Positions 48,073 through 59,138 are shown, counted from the stretch's first letter. The stretch is 64,000 nucleotides of DNA from Papilionanthe hookeriana x Papilionanthe teres (GCA_022702705.1 CM040428.1:103930022-103994021), one strand, 5' to 3'. Program-made: numbers and translations. The notes: generated by a model not told the origin, from the sequence alone.

Positions 48073-49089
48073 GTGGTTGCACAGGAAGAGCCAACCCCAG
48101 CGGAGGAACTGCCAATTCGGGAAGAGGCTGAAGAGCCTGGCAATAAAGGGTATTATAACGTGCTAGCCCATCTTAGGAAGCTACCAGCCAAACTAAGCAT
48201 CTACTACGCTCTAATCCTGTTAAAGGAGATGAGGGAAACTCTGATCAAGGCTTTACTTGATACAGAAATTTGCTTAGCTCAAATGACCGGTAATTCCTTA
48301 GACGAGGTTTGCTCGTTAAAAGAACAGCGAGGTGTTACCTTCACGGACAATGATTTGCTACTTGGAACAGCTGATCACAATCGACCGTTATACATCTCAG
48401 TCACTATTGGAAAGTTCACGCTCTCTAGGTTGTTACTTGATCCGGAAGCATCAATCAACATAATGAGCCTTCGAACGTTAGCATATTTGGAAATTGATGC
48501 TTGCGACCTCGATGCAGACAAGATGTTATTAAAAGGCTTCAATCAAAAAGGAGAAATAGCCCTTGGATTGATAACACTATTAATGAATACTAGCGATTTA
48601 GTAAAGACAACCGCAAAATTCCATATAATTGATTCTGAGACATCGTTCAACGCTCTACTGGGTCGGCTGTAGATCCATGAAAACCGGATGGTACCGTCAT
48701 CTCTGCACCAGTGCATAAAGTATTATGAAGGAGGAGAACAGTGTATCAAAGGTGATTTGCAACCATTCTTCGTGCATGTAATAGAAATTCATGAAGATGC
48801 AGCCTACTACGCGCCTCCGAAGAAAACAATCTTCTCCAGAAATACCGTACCAAATGAAGAAAAAGAAGTTCAATACAATGAAGAACCTGAAATTCTAGTT
48901 CAACAGTTACTCACCACTCCCTTACGGCGAGATGGTGAAATTTCTCCAGGACTCGCACCCGAGGTCGAGGCCGGGGACGTGGTCGAGGATGAAATGGTGG
49001 AACAGTTGAACAAAAGAAACTGGTCATCGAAGTTGATTGAGAGAATAGTTCTGAAGAAGAAGAAATCAAGAAAGAAGCAGCGACAATAA
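48073..49089 (+). pseudogene. pro: Aspartic protease of element D
   Basis: Frame 48073-49089 with a single stop at 48670 (tag for Trp in GR.WIHE). The active-site Asp is residue 123 (codon 48439). The sequence reads LLLDPEASINIM, so the Gly of the triad is Glu here, which would inactivate it. A and B have DPG. Upstream is the conserved LAHLRKLPAKLSIY segment, and downstream an acidic/basic linker toward RT. Confidence 0.87.
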
Positions 49090-50400
49090 GTCAGAAGAAA
49101 CCCCAGTTCAAGATCTCTCTCGAGGATGAAAAGAATGAAGAATACAAATCAATGTACGAGAAGATTAACCACTTTGTACATACTATGACCCTGACCCCGA
49201 TCTATCCTAACAGGTCGAGGGTATGGTGGTCAAAGAAGTACATGGTGTCGGTAATAAGCCGATCAAATTCTACCGTGGTGCTTCTTCTTCTAAAATTGAA
49301 AATGATGCACAATTTGAAGATGTTACTTCATTTGAATTAATGGAATTACTTTTTGAGTGGTACTCTCCCTGCATTCAGAATTTAATTCAACGTAGTATCT
49401 TACCTAAATAATGGACAAAAGGTCGATCACAACACATTGAAAAGTTATGGAATAATGCTGGTCGGCCTCCCAATTCAAAACATGGTCTCGAATTCAGCAC
49501 TGTAGGATCAGTTGATGATACTAGATTTTGCTTGGTTCTCACTTGCGAGGCTAATGAAGACTGCTTGGAAGCTTCAGATAATCTCGAGGATCTACCAATC
49601 GGAGACGCTCCACCAGAATTTGAAGAAGAAAGTAAATCTATAATAGACGAGTTAATGGAAGTTAACTTAGGTACTAGCGAAGAGCCTAGGCCGACCTTTG
49701 TTAGCTCCTTACTCAATAAAGAAGACTCCGAAAAAATGATCAAACTACTGATGGAATTTAAAGACTGTTTTCCTTGGAGTTACGATGAAATGCCAGGATT
49801 AGCTCCACAAGTTGTAGTTCACGAGCTAGGAGTGGATCACGCTGTCGTTCCAGTCAGACAAGCTCCTAGAGGAATGCTTCTAGAGATTGAACAACAATTT
49901 ATAGCTGAATTTAAGAAGCTAATAGACGTTAAATTTGTCCGTGAAGAACAATATCCAACTTGGTTAGCCAATGTGGTACCGGTCAAAAAGAAGAATGGAC
50001 AGATCAGAATCTGTGTGGATTTCAGAGATTTGAATAAAGCATGTCCAAAAGACGAGTTTCCACTACCAATTCCAGAATTGATGATCGACATCGCTTTAAC
50101 ACATGAAATCTTCTCTATCATGGATGGATCGTCAAGATACAATCAAATAAAGATGGCACCGGAAGATGAGAAACTCACAACCTTCAGAACACCGATCGGA
50201 ATATATTGCTACACAGTGATGCCTTTAGGATTGAAGAACACAGGCGCAACTTATCAAAGAGAGATGACGAGGATTTTTTATGATCTCATTCACACCAAGT
50301 CGAGTGCTACGTGGATGATGTGGTCATCAAAAGCAAACTGAAGGAAGATCACCTGTATGATTTAAGAATTATTTTCGAGCGATTAAGGTAATTTAACCTT
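49090..50400 (+). pseudogene. pol: Linker and reverse transcriptase of element D
   Basis: The linker (SMYEKINHFVHTMTLTPI) crosses one frameshift near 49215. From 49223 one frame (one stop, 49409) covers the pre-RT segment and RT to 50341: CFPWSYDEMPGLAP, RICVDFRDLNKACPKDEFPLP, IMDGSSRYNQIKM, LKNTGATYQ. A 1-nt deletion near 50295 shifts the frame just before the catalytic YVDD, whose codons are at 50308-50319. The catalytic residues remain readable in the shifted frame. Confidence 0.92.
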
Positions 50401-51180
50401 CTGATGAATCCCTTGAAATGCGCCTTCAGCGTAACCTCTAGTAAATTCTTAGGATTTGTTGTCCGACATCGCGGAATTGAAATCGATCTGGAAAAGATTA
50501 AAGCTATCTGAGAAATGCCGCCTCCCAAAACTTTGAAACAACTACGATCCTTTCAAGGGAAGTTGGCATATCTTCGACGCTTTTTCTCAAATTTGCCAGG
50601 TGGGTGTCAGCCCTTCTCGGCATTAATTAAAAAGGATGCCAAATTCGTTTAGGAAGAGAAATGTCAGCGGGCCTTCTAGGACATTAAGCAGTATTTAATG
50701 ACACCTCCTGTTTTAGCAGCCCAGTCTCGAGAAGACCATTGATACTTTATACTGCAACTTTAGACGACTCTCTTGGAACACTCCTAGCCCAGGTCAATGA
50801 CGAGGGGAAAGAAAACACTCTCTACTGCTTAAGTCGTCGCCTAATCCTGATGAAAGTAAAGTATCCTTCGATTGAAAAGCATTTTTTGGCCTTGATCTTT
50901 GCCGCTCAAAAGCTCAGGTATTACATGCTTTCTCATAAGGTCAACCTTATTTCGAAGTTTAATCCATTGCAATATTTGATGACTCGACTGACGCTTTCTG
51001 GTAGACTTACCAGGTGGTCGATGATACTATTGCATTTCGATATAACTTTTGTTCCTCTTCATGCCATAAAGGGAGAAGTCCTAGCAGACTTCCTCGTAGC
51101 ACACCCTTTACCGGCAGAATCGCCGCTCAACGACGACTTGCCCGATGAGCTGATAATGAGCCTAGAAGACCCCAATGATC
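50401..51180 (+). pseudogene. pol: RT connection and gypsy RNase H of element D
   Basis: 50401-50735 is the thumb/connection with stops (CAFSVTSSKFLGF; FQGKLAYLRRFF). The RNase H is open from 50739: LYTATLDDSLGTLLAQ, EKHFLALIFAAQKLRYYM, then SKFNPLQYLM with Asn replacing the third catalytic Asp, and GEVLADFLVAHPLP. This is the same inactivating change as in A and B. Confidence 0.88.
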
Positions 51181-51650
51181 AGCTTTGGGAATTCTACTTT
51201 GACGAAGCATCCTCTGCACAGAAAGATAAAGAATTGCAAATGATAGTGCCCGGTAAAGCAGGAATCGGACTAATCTTTATAACACCGGAGCGGGAGATGT
51301 TAAGATATTCCTACCATCTAACAGAACTGTGTACGAACAATGAAGCAGAATAGGAAGCTCTAATAACTAGACTGGAATTGACCATTCAGATGGGTATAAC
51401 AGATATCAATATCTACGGAGATTCACAGTTGATCATTCAGCAAATCGCAGGACAGTACAGAATTTTAAAGCCAAGACTCGAGCAGTACTTTCAGTATGCC
51501 ATGAAGTTATTAGAACAAATTCTGAATGTAACAATCTACAAGATTCTCAGAGGAGAAAATGCTCTTGCAGATGAGCTAGCCCGCCTTGCGAAAGAGTTTT
51601 TCTGCTTACAGGATGAGTCAGCTGAAATGTCAGCTCAAGGACGATAAGTC
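51181..51650 (+). pseudogene. pol: Archaeal-type RNase H of element D
   Basis: YFDEASSAQKDKE (first Asp), GIGLIFITPE, TNNEAE then a stop (51351, tag for Tyr), LTIQMGITDINIYGDSQLI (third acid) and ENALADELARLAKE (fourth acid). With all four acidic positions visible, it is the best-preserved second RNase H apart from the one stop. It lies directly between the first RNase H and integrase, the usual Tat position. Confidence 0.9.
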
Positions 51651-52992
51651 CTCTCACAGCTCTACATGGATGCAATACACAAGTCAGGAAAAGAAGAAGA
51701 AACAAACAGTTGCAGCAGTAACAGACAATACAGAGGATTGGCGGCAGCCATTAATAGACTACCTGCAAACCTGAAACCTACCAGACGATAAGTCGTGAGC
51801 CCATCAGATTAAGAGAAGAACTCTGTCATACACATTAATAAAAAATACGTTATACAGAAGGTCTTTCGACAAGAAGTGGCTAAGGTGCCTGAACGGATCC
51901 GAGGCTCGTGAAATTGTTAAAGGAGTGCACTCAGGACTTTGTGGCGCTCATCAGTCACGTCTGAAAATGAAAATGAAGATTAAGAGACTAGGGTACTACT
52001 GGCACTCGATGATGACCGACTGCATGAAAGTTGCAAAGAGTTGTCATCAGTGCAAAGTGCATGGAGTAGTTCTAGATCAACCTCCAAATGTGCTGCATCC
52101 GACAATCGCGTCGTGGCCGTTTGAGTGTTGGGGCATAGATAACGTGGGTCCGATAGAACTGCCTTCCTCAAAGGGACATCGTTTCATCCTTGCAACTACA
52201 TACTACTTTTCCAAGTGGGCAGAAGCTACACCGTTCAGAGAAGTGAAAGCGCACGATGTGCTACAATTCATCGAAAATCAAGTCGTCTACCGTTTTGGGG
52301 TACCACGCAAAATTATTTCTGATAATAGGTCCGCGTTCAAAAGTACAAGGATCAACAGTTTAGTCAAATGACACGGGATTGATTGGCGCTATTCGACAAT
52401 CTATTACCCAAGAGCAGACGGCTTGGCCGAGGCTTTTAATAAAACTCTCGTCCAAATTCTAAAGAAAACTTTGGACGACAACAAAAAAAATTGGCACGAG
52501 AAATTATTAGAAGCCTTATGGGTCTACAGAATGACTTTTAGAACTCCTACTCAGTCTACGCCCTACGCTCTAGTGTACGGGTCCGAAGTCGTCTTACCCT
52601 TGGAGGTTTAGCTTCCGTCTTTCAGAATCATAGTTGCGAACAAAATTACTATATAAGGGAATGCCAAATTATGACTAAAAGAATTGTAAAGCTTGGAAGG
52701 GAAACGACTTTCAGCGCAGTAGAATTTGGAACTACATCAAGCCAAGATGATCCAGGCCCATGATAAACTGGTCCGCCCAAGGACATTCAAAGTCAGTGAC
52801 TTGGTTCTAGTTTTCAAGAGACCTATTCTTGCATACCGCAAGATAGGAGGTAAATTTGAATAGACTTGGGAGAGGCCGTTCGTGGTCGAGACAGTCTACT
52901 CAGGAGGTTCCTACCAACTTGTGAATTGTCATGGAGAACGACGTATGCTTCCAATTATTGGACGATATTTGAAGAAGTATTACGCAACCTGA
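51651..52992 (+). pseudogene. pol: Integrase of element D
   Basis: The zinc domain (HSGLCGAHQ ... CHQCKVHG) and the D,D35E core are in one frame from 51925. The catalytic codons are at 52138 (Asp), 52321 (Asp) and 52429 (Glu), with 60 and 35 residues between them, the normal integrase spacing. A stop at 52369 lies between the second Asp and the Glu. Frame breaks follow 52612, and the C-terminal block (RRFLPTCEL/SYQL region, to 52992) is decayed. The connector 51651-51924 contains NTEDWRQPLIDYLQT and several stops. Confidence 0.92.
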
Positions 52993-53299
52993 TGTTTCTT
53001 AGGATGAACTTTAAAAATTAAGTCTCATCCCTAGAAGCACAGGTTGAGTAATCATTTGTAACTGGGTCCGAACCTAAAAATAAAAAATGGGTGATAAAAA
53101 AAATCATTAGAAAAAAATGTGTTAAAAAGAAAATATGTGAAATCATAAAATTTTGATCCTTTTCTTTTAAACCAGCTCACTCCTGATCTTTCCTCATCTT
53201 TTCCTACTCTTATTAAAAACTTAAAAAAAAGAGAGAAATGAATAAAGGCTTTTCATTAATAAGTAAATTTTCTTATTGTTCTTGTTCTTAGTACAGCCT
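52993..53299 (+). other. Spacer between integrase and AlkB gene in D
   Basis: A/T-rich, with several aaaa runs and no conserved frame. The sequence matches the B spacer only near its 3' end, which leads into the splice-acceptor-like site. Confidence 0.5.
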
Positions 53300-53324
53300 C
53301 TGATCCTTTCCTTATTTTTCGTAG
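53300..53324 (+). promoter_or_regulatory. Putative 3' splice site ahead of AlkB gene (D)
   Basis: ctgatcctttccttatttttcgtag, then ggaaATG. Branch-like ctgat, a pyrimidine tract and terminal tag match the B copy (27 nt, ending ggcag) in form and in distance to the ATG. Confidence 0.6.
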
Positions 53325-53328
53325 GGAA

Positions 53329-54816
53329 ATGTCGAACGGACGGCTGGTTTTGAAGTTTAAGAATGGCGTGAGTCTAGCACTCGATGAAAAGAAGATGAAG
53401 GATGGGGCCGTGATTGAGATCGACTCTGATTTCACACTGGTCGGGCTACAATACGAAGAAACTGATTGGACCTCGATTGACCGGGAAGAGTTCCACAGCC
53501 AGACAGTGATGAAATTGGGTGGCCCAAGTCAGCAGTCCACCAGCAAGAAAAGAAAATCAAACGCCACTCATGCGACAGGAGAGGATAAGAAATTCAAGTC
53601 CGTGGTTGCTACAATAGAGGGCAGGCTTGTCAGCGCCATGTCCAGAGAAGTTTGAGAGGTAAGAAGAGCTACTCTCACTCCGACCCAACAAAGAAACAAG
53701 AACAGTCACATTCGCAAGATGCTGAGCAAGCTAGCAGCAGATCAACATGAAGAGACAGTTGCTACCGTCAGCACAAATATTTTAAAGAAATCGGTTCGTC
53801 AGGAACCAGAAAAGATGAGATCAACTCCAAGAATAGTAGAAAAGATGAAAGAAATCCCCAGGAAAGTAGAAATAGAATCATCATCACGACGTCGGACAGA
53901 TGCACCAGTTTTGAAGAGTCTTGTTGCGAAAGCAACCCCGGAGGATGTCCTGATAGAGACTATCCCCGAGGAACCGAGACATCCAGGAGAACGTACTGGG
54001 TTTGAACCATACATCCCACAGTACGTTACCAGACCTCGCCAGTTGTAAATAATTCTGGAATACGAATTGGAAAGGATGCAGAATGTTGAAAAGAAAACTT
54101 TTGAATATTTTGAGAGAATCCGAGGCAAGAGAATCAACATCTTGGAAGGCCTTGAGCTGCATACAAATGTGTTCTCAGACTATGAGCAGCAGCAAATTGT
54201 GGACTGTGTCGTCGAGCTTTAGAAAATAGGTCGAGTTGGTCGTTTGAGAGAGAAGACCTACTCAGAACCTCGAAGGTGGATGAAAGGAAAATGAAGAGTT
54301 ACAATCCAGTGCTGGTGTTGCTACAAGTTCACTGAAGACAAAAAGGGAAATCCACCAGGGATACTCCATCGTAGTGAGGTGGATCTGATGCCAAGAATTA
54401 TCAAGAGAATGGCAAAAAGGATGGTGACATGGAGGGTATTGCCTGCTGATTGCATACCCAACAGCTACATCATTAACATATACAGGTAGGACGATTGCAT
54501 ACCGCCACACATAGATCATCACGACTTTGTCAGACCCTTCTGCACAGTGTCTTTTGTCAACCAGTGTAACATCATGTTAGGATCTGACCTACGGATAGCA
54601 GGCCCCGGAGAATTCCGAGGGCCGGTGGAGATACCACTACCGGTAGGTTCCGTCTTTGTATTAAAAGGGAATGGAGCGGACATAGCAAAACATTGCATTC
54701 TAGGAGTGCCTGTTGAGTGAATCTCTGTCACTTTCAGAAGGATGGATGACAGAAAAATGCCTTTTCACTTTCAGCCAGATCCAGAGTTAGAGAGTCTTCG
54801 ACTCTACGAGCTGTGA
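53329..54816 (+). pseudogene. Gag-like/AlkB (ALKBH9-type) dioxygenase gene of element D
   Basis: A single 495-codon frame from ATG 53329 to tga 54814, broken by six in-frame stops (53653, 54046, 54220, 54292, 54487, 54718) and no frameshift. Residues 1-60 (MSNGRLVLKFKNGVSLALDE) resemble the element's own gag N-terminus; KKRK near 73 is nuclear-signal-like; LTPTQQRNKN (116-125) resembles the gag TQRRNR motif. From ~265 is an AlkB domain: INILEGLELHTNVF, GNPPGILHRSEVD, ITWR-like WRVLPADCIPNS, CIPPHIDHHDF (His394, Asp396, iron ligands), GPGEFRGPVEIPLPVGS, GNGADIAKHC (His455, third ligand) and ISVTFRRMD; the first Arg of the R-x5-R site is the 54718 stop. The family is that of plant ALKBH9-type RNA m6A demethylases. 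It has no introns, so capture of a processed transcript is likely. Confidence 0.93.
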
Positions 54817-55699
54817 GCTACATGGGAGATAACACACCTCCAATGCACATTCGAACAGCATTTTCTGCCAATGATGGCTTGGAAGGTGATGTTATTGTCC
54901 ATGTATCTCACTATTCAAACATGAATTTCGACAGACAGTTTTGGAAGAAACTTTCAAGATTCTTACACAATCTGTTTTGGATTTATGTGGATTGTATGAG
55001 ATGCTGAATTATCAAGGAAAGTATTATCATGTTTTGGATCGAGCTATATGATGTATTTTCAACAATTTGGAATGGAAATGACCATGTCGTGTTTTGCCTT
55101 CACCCCTTTTGTGCAAATTGATTGGGAAATGCCATTAAGTTAAATGAACTTCGAACAAAGAACAAAATAAAAGAAAATGAATAAAGAGCTTTTTTTAAGA
55201 TTCTGAATGTCAAAAAAAACTTCAAATAAACACGAACTCTAAATAAACAAAAATGAAATTGAATCACTAAACAAACGAAAAGAATCTAAATCTCGAATTG
55301 AATTCCAATCCGAATCCATCGATTTGAATCTTTCGACTGAAATCCATTTGAAGCTCCTTTGGAACCTCTTTTGAGTTGATTCTTCCCCGCAGAAGACTCC
55401 AACTTCAGTTTCAAACTTCGAAACTACGAATCTGAGATTCCCAGCCTCAGGCTGTTTTCAAATCTCTTCCGATTCTCCACGATCTCTTCCCTCTTTTGAG
55501 AAGGTCGACTGAGTCTACTGACACAAAAACACAAAATTTTCGATTTGGTTCTGATGGCATGGATTCATATCCTTCGCCGAACAATCAAAATTCGATCAAC
55601 TCTCCTAGGATGTGAAATACTTTCATGTCTCATTCCAATCTTCCACTAAACTAAAATTTCCACAGAATCTTCAAAACTAAATAAAAAACAAACTTCTCA
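54817..55699 (+). other. 3' UTR of element D, first part
   Basis: Non-coding. Similar to the complement of B 18.65-19.37 kb at least around 54817-55160 (tgccaatgatggcttggaaggtgatgttatt and ttgtgcaaattgattggga). The rest is A/C-rich with no gene recognised. Confidence 0.65.
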
Positions 55700-56570
55700 G
55701 ATTGGTACCTAACTTCTAATTCCTATCCTTCTGAGGCTGGTACCTAACTTCCAGTCCTCATTTCGAGATTGACACTTAAATTTCGATTCTCCTAAATGAA
55801 TTTCAGCCAAGTTCGCACTCCTTCCGAGAAATGTTTCCGCATTCTAATCCTCTGACTCGGGTATGAGACAAACAAGGCATCCTGATCTCGGTGTCCGCCA
55901 AGTTCGCACTCCGTCTGAGAAACTTTTTCGCATTCTAATCCTCTGACTCAGGTATGAGACCAACAAGGCATCTTGATCTCGGTGTCCGCCAAGTTCACAG
56001 TCCTTCCAAGAAACTTTTCTGCATTCTAATCCTCCGACTCGGGTATGAGACCAACAAGGCATCCTGATCTCGGTGTCCACCAAGTTTGTACTCCTTTCGA
56101 GAAACTTTTCCACATTCTAATCCTCCGACTAGGGTATGAGACCAACAAGGCATCCTAATCTCGGTGTCCGCCAAGTTCGTACTCCTTCTGAGAAACTTTT
56201 TTGCATTCTAATCCTCCGACTCGGGTATGAGACCAACAAGGCATCCTGATCTCGGTGTCTGCCATGTTCGCATTCCTTTCGAGAAACTTTTCCGCATTAT
56301 AATCCTCCGACTCGGGTATGAAACCAACAAGGCATCCTGATCTCGGTGTCCGCTAAAATCTCATTCCATCCGAAAAAAAAAATCTCCCGTACTCTTAAAA
56401 TTTTGAGGTCGGTACTTAACTTTCGACTCTCTTCTGAGACTGGTACCTAACTTCCAGTTCTTACCCTTTTCTCGATCGGTATTTGATTGTCGATTTCTTC
56501 TCGAGGCTAGCACCTAAATTCTAGTTCTTTTTGCAATCGTGAGGTTGGAACCTAATTTCTAATTCTCATT
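55700..56570 (+). repeat. Tandem array with an exact 91-bp period, flanked by ~30-bp units
   Basis: The word gccaagttcg (or variants) starts at 55806, 55897, 55988, 56079, 56170, 56261 and 56352, exactly 91 bp apart: six full copies and part of a seventh. Each unit contains gcattctaatcctccgactc and gcatcctgatctcggtgtcc. Either side (55700-55800; 56400-56560) are units such as gactggtacctaacttccag, the same ~30-bp family that fills the array of B in the same sense orientation. Apparent open frames here are repeats only. Confidence 0.93.
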
Positions 56571-56910
56571 TTAAATCCAAAATCTCTGCGAAAATCACCT
56601 TGAAATCAATCTTAAACTAAATTTCAATCAAATTTCTTATTATATCAAAATTCTAACTCAAAATTGAAACTTGAAATAAAAATGAAACGAATCTAAAATC
56701 CAATATATCCCTCTCCAGATCTTGTGATTTGGATTTAACCTCTTCATCCCCAGCGAGAGTTCTGGAAACTTCATTCTTGGAGGTTTACCTGATACTCCCC
56801 AGCGGAAATTTCCTACACTTCGTTCTGAGTTTGTCACTCGAACATTTATGTCAGCTTTGTTGATCTCTTTGGTCAATGACAATACGCGCGGTATGCTTGG
56901 TTAGCACACC
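56571..56910 (+). other. 3' UTR of element D, last part
   Basis: Collinear with the complement of B 17345-17650. Contains tccccagcgaga (56747-56758) and tccccagcgga (56796-56806); the latter is an 11-nt perfect complement of the core of the primer-binding site. No gene seen. Confidence 0.65.
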
Positions 56911-56928
56911 ACACCTATTGGGGGTCCA
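56911..56928 (+). promoter_or_regulatory. Polypurine-tract region of element D
   Basis: acacctattgggggtcca, then tt and the 3' LTR. Attggggg is the likely plus-strand primer core. The 18 nt are complementary to the leader segment 44270-44287. Confidence 0.72.
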
Positions 56929-59138
56929 TTTGTTGACCTCATTTTTTGTGAGGTCTGATCTCTCTCCTTAATACTTAAGATATAGCCATAGGTTTTCCCT
57001 TCGACTATCCTAGAGGACTAGAAATGGGACCCACCACTTAGAAATTCAAAAACCTCTTGACTCCCTTCAAACCCCACAATTTTGACTGTAAACCCCCAGG
57101 TCACTTGGAGGGTTGAAATCAATATGTGGAGGTTAAAAGAATGAGTTTCCTATAGGATTCTTTGGCCATAGGATCACCCTTGGTGGCCTGGTCTTGGTAA
57201 GGGAAAGCTTGCACACACCACACTCTCACACACATTCTAAACCCTAAAACCACACTCTGACCCAACTCAATTCCCTGACTCATGTAGGTAACTCATATGG
57301 ATGGACCTAACCCCTAAGCCCCTAGCTAAGAGGGTTAGGAACAACATATTGAGTGCCTAAAATGAGTCCTCTCATGACTCTTGTGAGCTTAATATGACTT
57401 CATGGCTCAACCAAAATGGTCCGATTTTACTCAAACCTAATTAATCTTCATTTTCGCCAAATTTCAATTTTTGACCCCCGGGGCCCTAAACCCACCAAAC
57501 CTACCAAATGCCTTTGAAATTGCCCAAAATTTGCAAAATTGCCTAAATTACCCAAAATTCCTCAAAATCAATCCTAAAAATTTCCCACCACTCAAATTGA
57601 TCATCCATGGCCAAATATACTAAAATTTCCAAAAATACCCCAAATACCCTCCAAATACCCAAAATACCCTTTTTTGACCCAAAAATCTAAAAATTCAAAA
57701 AATTCTCAAAAAATTTCAGAAAATCTAAAATATTCCTAATTTAATTTTTTTCAACTGCCACATACCCCAAATTTGTCAATTTAATCTAATTTGATCAAAA
57801 AGTCCCAAATGGGCCCTCAAGGCCCAAAATGACCAACAAACCCAATCCATCCCAAATTTAACCCAAATGTCACCCAATTTTCCCCAAATTTGTTTTGAAA
57901 TCTTCCTAAAATCCCCACAAACAAAAATTTACATTAATTTACCCCAAATGTGGAATCAAACGCCACCCAACTCTAATCCAAACCAAAAATCCCTAATTTA
58001 TCCTAAACCAACCAGGAACCCAAACAAGCCCAAATCCCAACATCAAGACCCAATCAAATTTGAAAACTCTTTTTTACACCTCCATAAACATTTTACAACA
58101 TTAATTTTACATCAAAATCAACATTAGACCAAACTTAGGCCAAGTTAGCCCAATTTGACCCACTTTGACCCTATTATTAAAGAAGCTCAAATTAAACCCA
58201 TTTCAACCCCACATGACACCAAACCTTTTCTAAAATTTTCATTAAACATCCCTAAACTAAATACAACATTTATTTGGAACAATCCTTTACAAAATTTTCA
58301 AAAAAAAAGCTCATTTTAAAACATAAAAGCCCACTTTCATAAAGCATTTTAAAAGCCCATTTTCATCAAATTTTAAAAGCCCAAATGTCCAACCCAAAAC
58401 GCACATGACATTTCTTTCCATCATCCATTTAATTAAAGTCACCCCTAAGTTCCAAAAACCATCATTAAACTATTCCAAATCAAGCTTCATGAAAATTTTC
58501 CATCAAAATGTCAAAATCCCTAAAACCTATTTTCATGAAACTTGGCTAAGCCATTCCCAAGCCACATGGAGCCATGAAGCCATGGATAAGCCACATGCAA
58601 GCCTTGGGAGCCACTTTACACATCACCATGCCATTAATTGAAAAATGAGGAGACTCTTTTAATCTCCCTTAAAAAGGTTTTAAACCTTTTAATGCTTCAC
58701 CTTAACCCATGATTAATCTAAATAATCATAGATGGGGACTTCACCACCCTTTCTTAGCTGACTCACCTGACTCCCACAGCACCCAAGGTCCCCTTGCTGG
58801 GTGCACCAAACCCTAATCCATGACTTCGACCCATTTGGACCCAAAATTAGCCCTCCCTCTATTCCATTTAAATCAACTCCTTTACACATGTCCAAAGCCA
58901 ATTGAACTCACCAAACCTCAGCCCTGACTCCCCTGACCATGAGGGTGACCAGACTCTGGCCAGCCAGCCACCACAGTCACCGGAAAACCCCATGGCCGAG
59001 AGCTCCATGTGAGCCAAAAATTCAAATTCTCCCTTGTTGAGCTGTCCCATGGCCAGTGGACATCATGGCTCTTCTTCCATTAACCTAAAAAGCTGATCCC
59101 AGCCCCTGGCTTGCCCTGATAAGCTCCCCAGCCATGGC

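Noticed and set aside
49090..49530. Ogre-type intron between protease and RT
   Set aside because: Coding similarity among A, B and D continues across this interval with only small frame breaks, and no clear donor/acceptor pair was seen.
54049..54816. AlkB domain from an integrated plant RNA virus (flexivirus type)
   Set aside because: The motifs fit plant ALKBH9 better, the gene sits at the same internal site in two elements, and no viral replicase sequence adjoins it.
54817..55160. Extra C-terminal domain of the AlkB gene past 54816
   Set aside because: The stop at 54814 corresponds to a stop in B (19371-19369), and no shared frame continues after it.
55844..56113. 89-codon minus-strand open frame with repeated peptide
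   Set aside because: It is the 91-bp tandem array read in an open frame; the repetition is of DNA origin.
56796..56806. tRNA gene fragment
   Set aside because: Only the short acceptor-end-like motif is present, with no arms or anticodon region.
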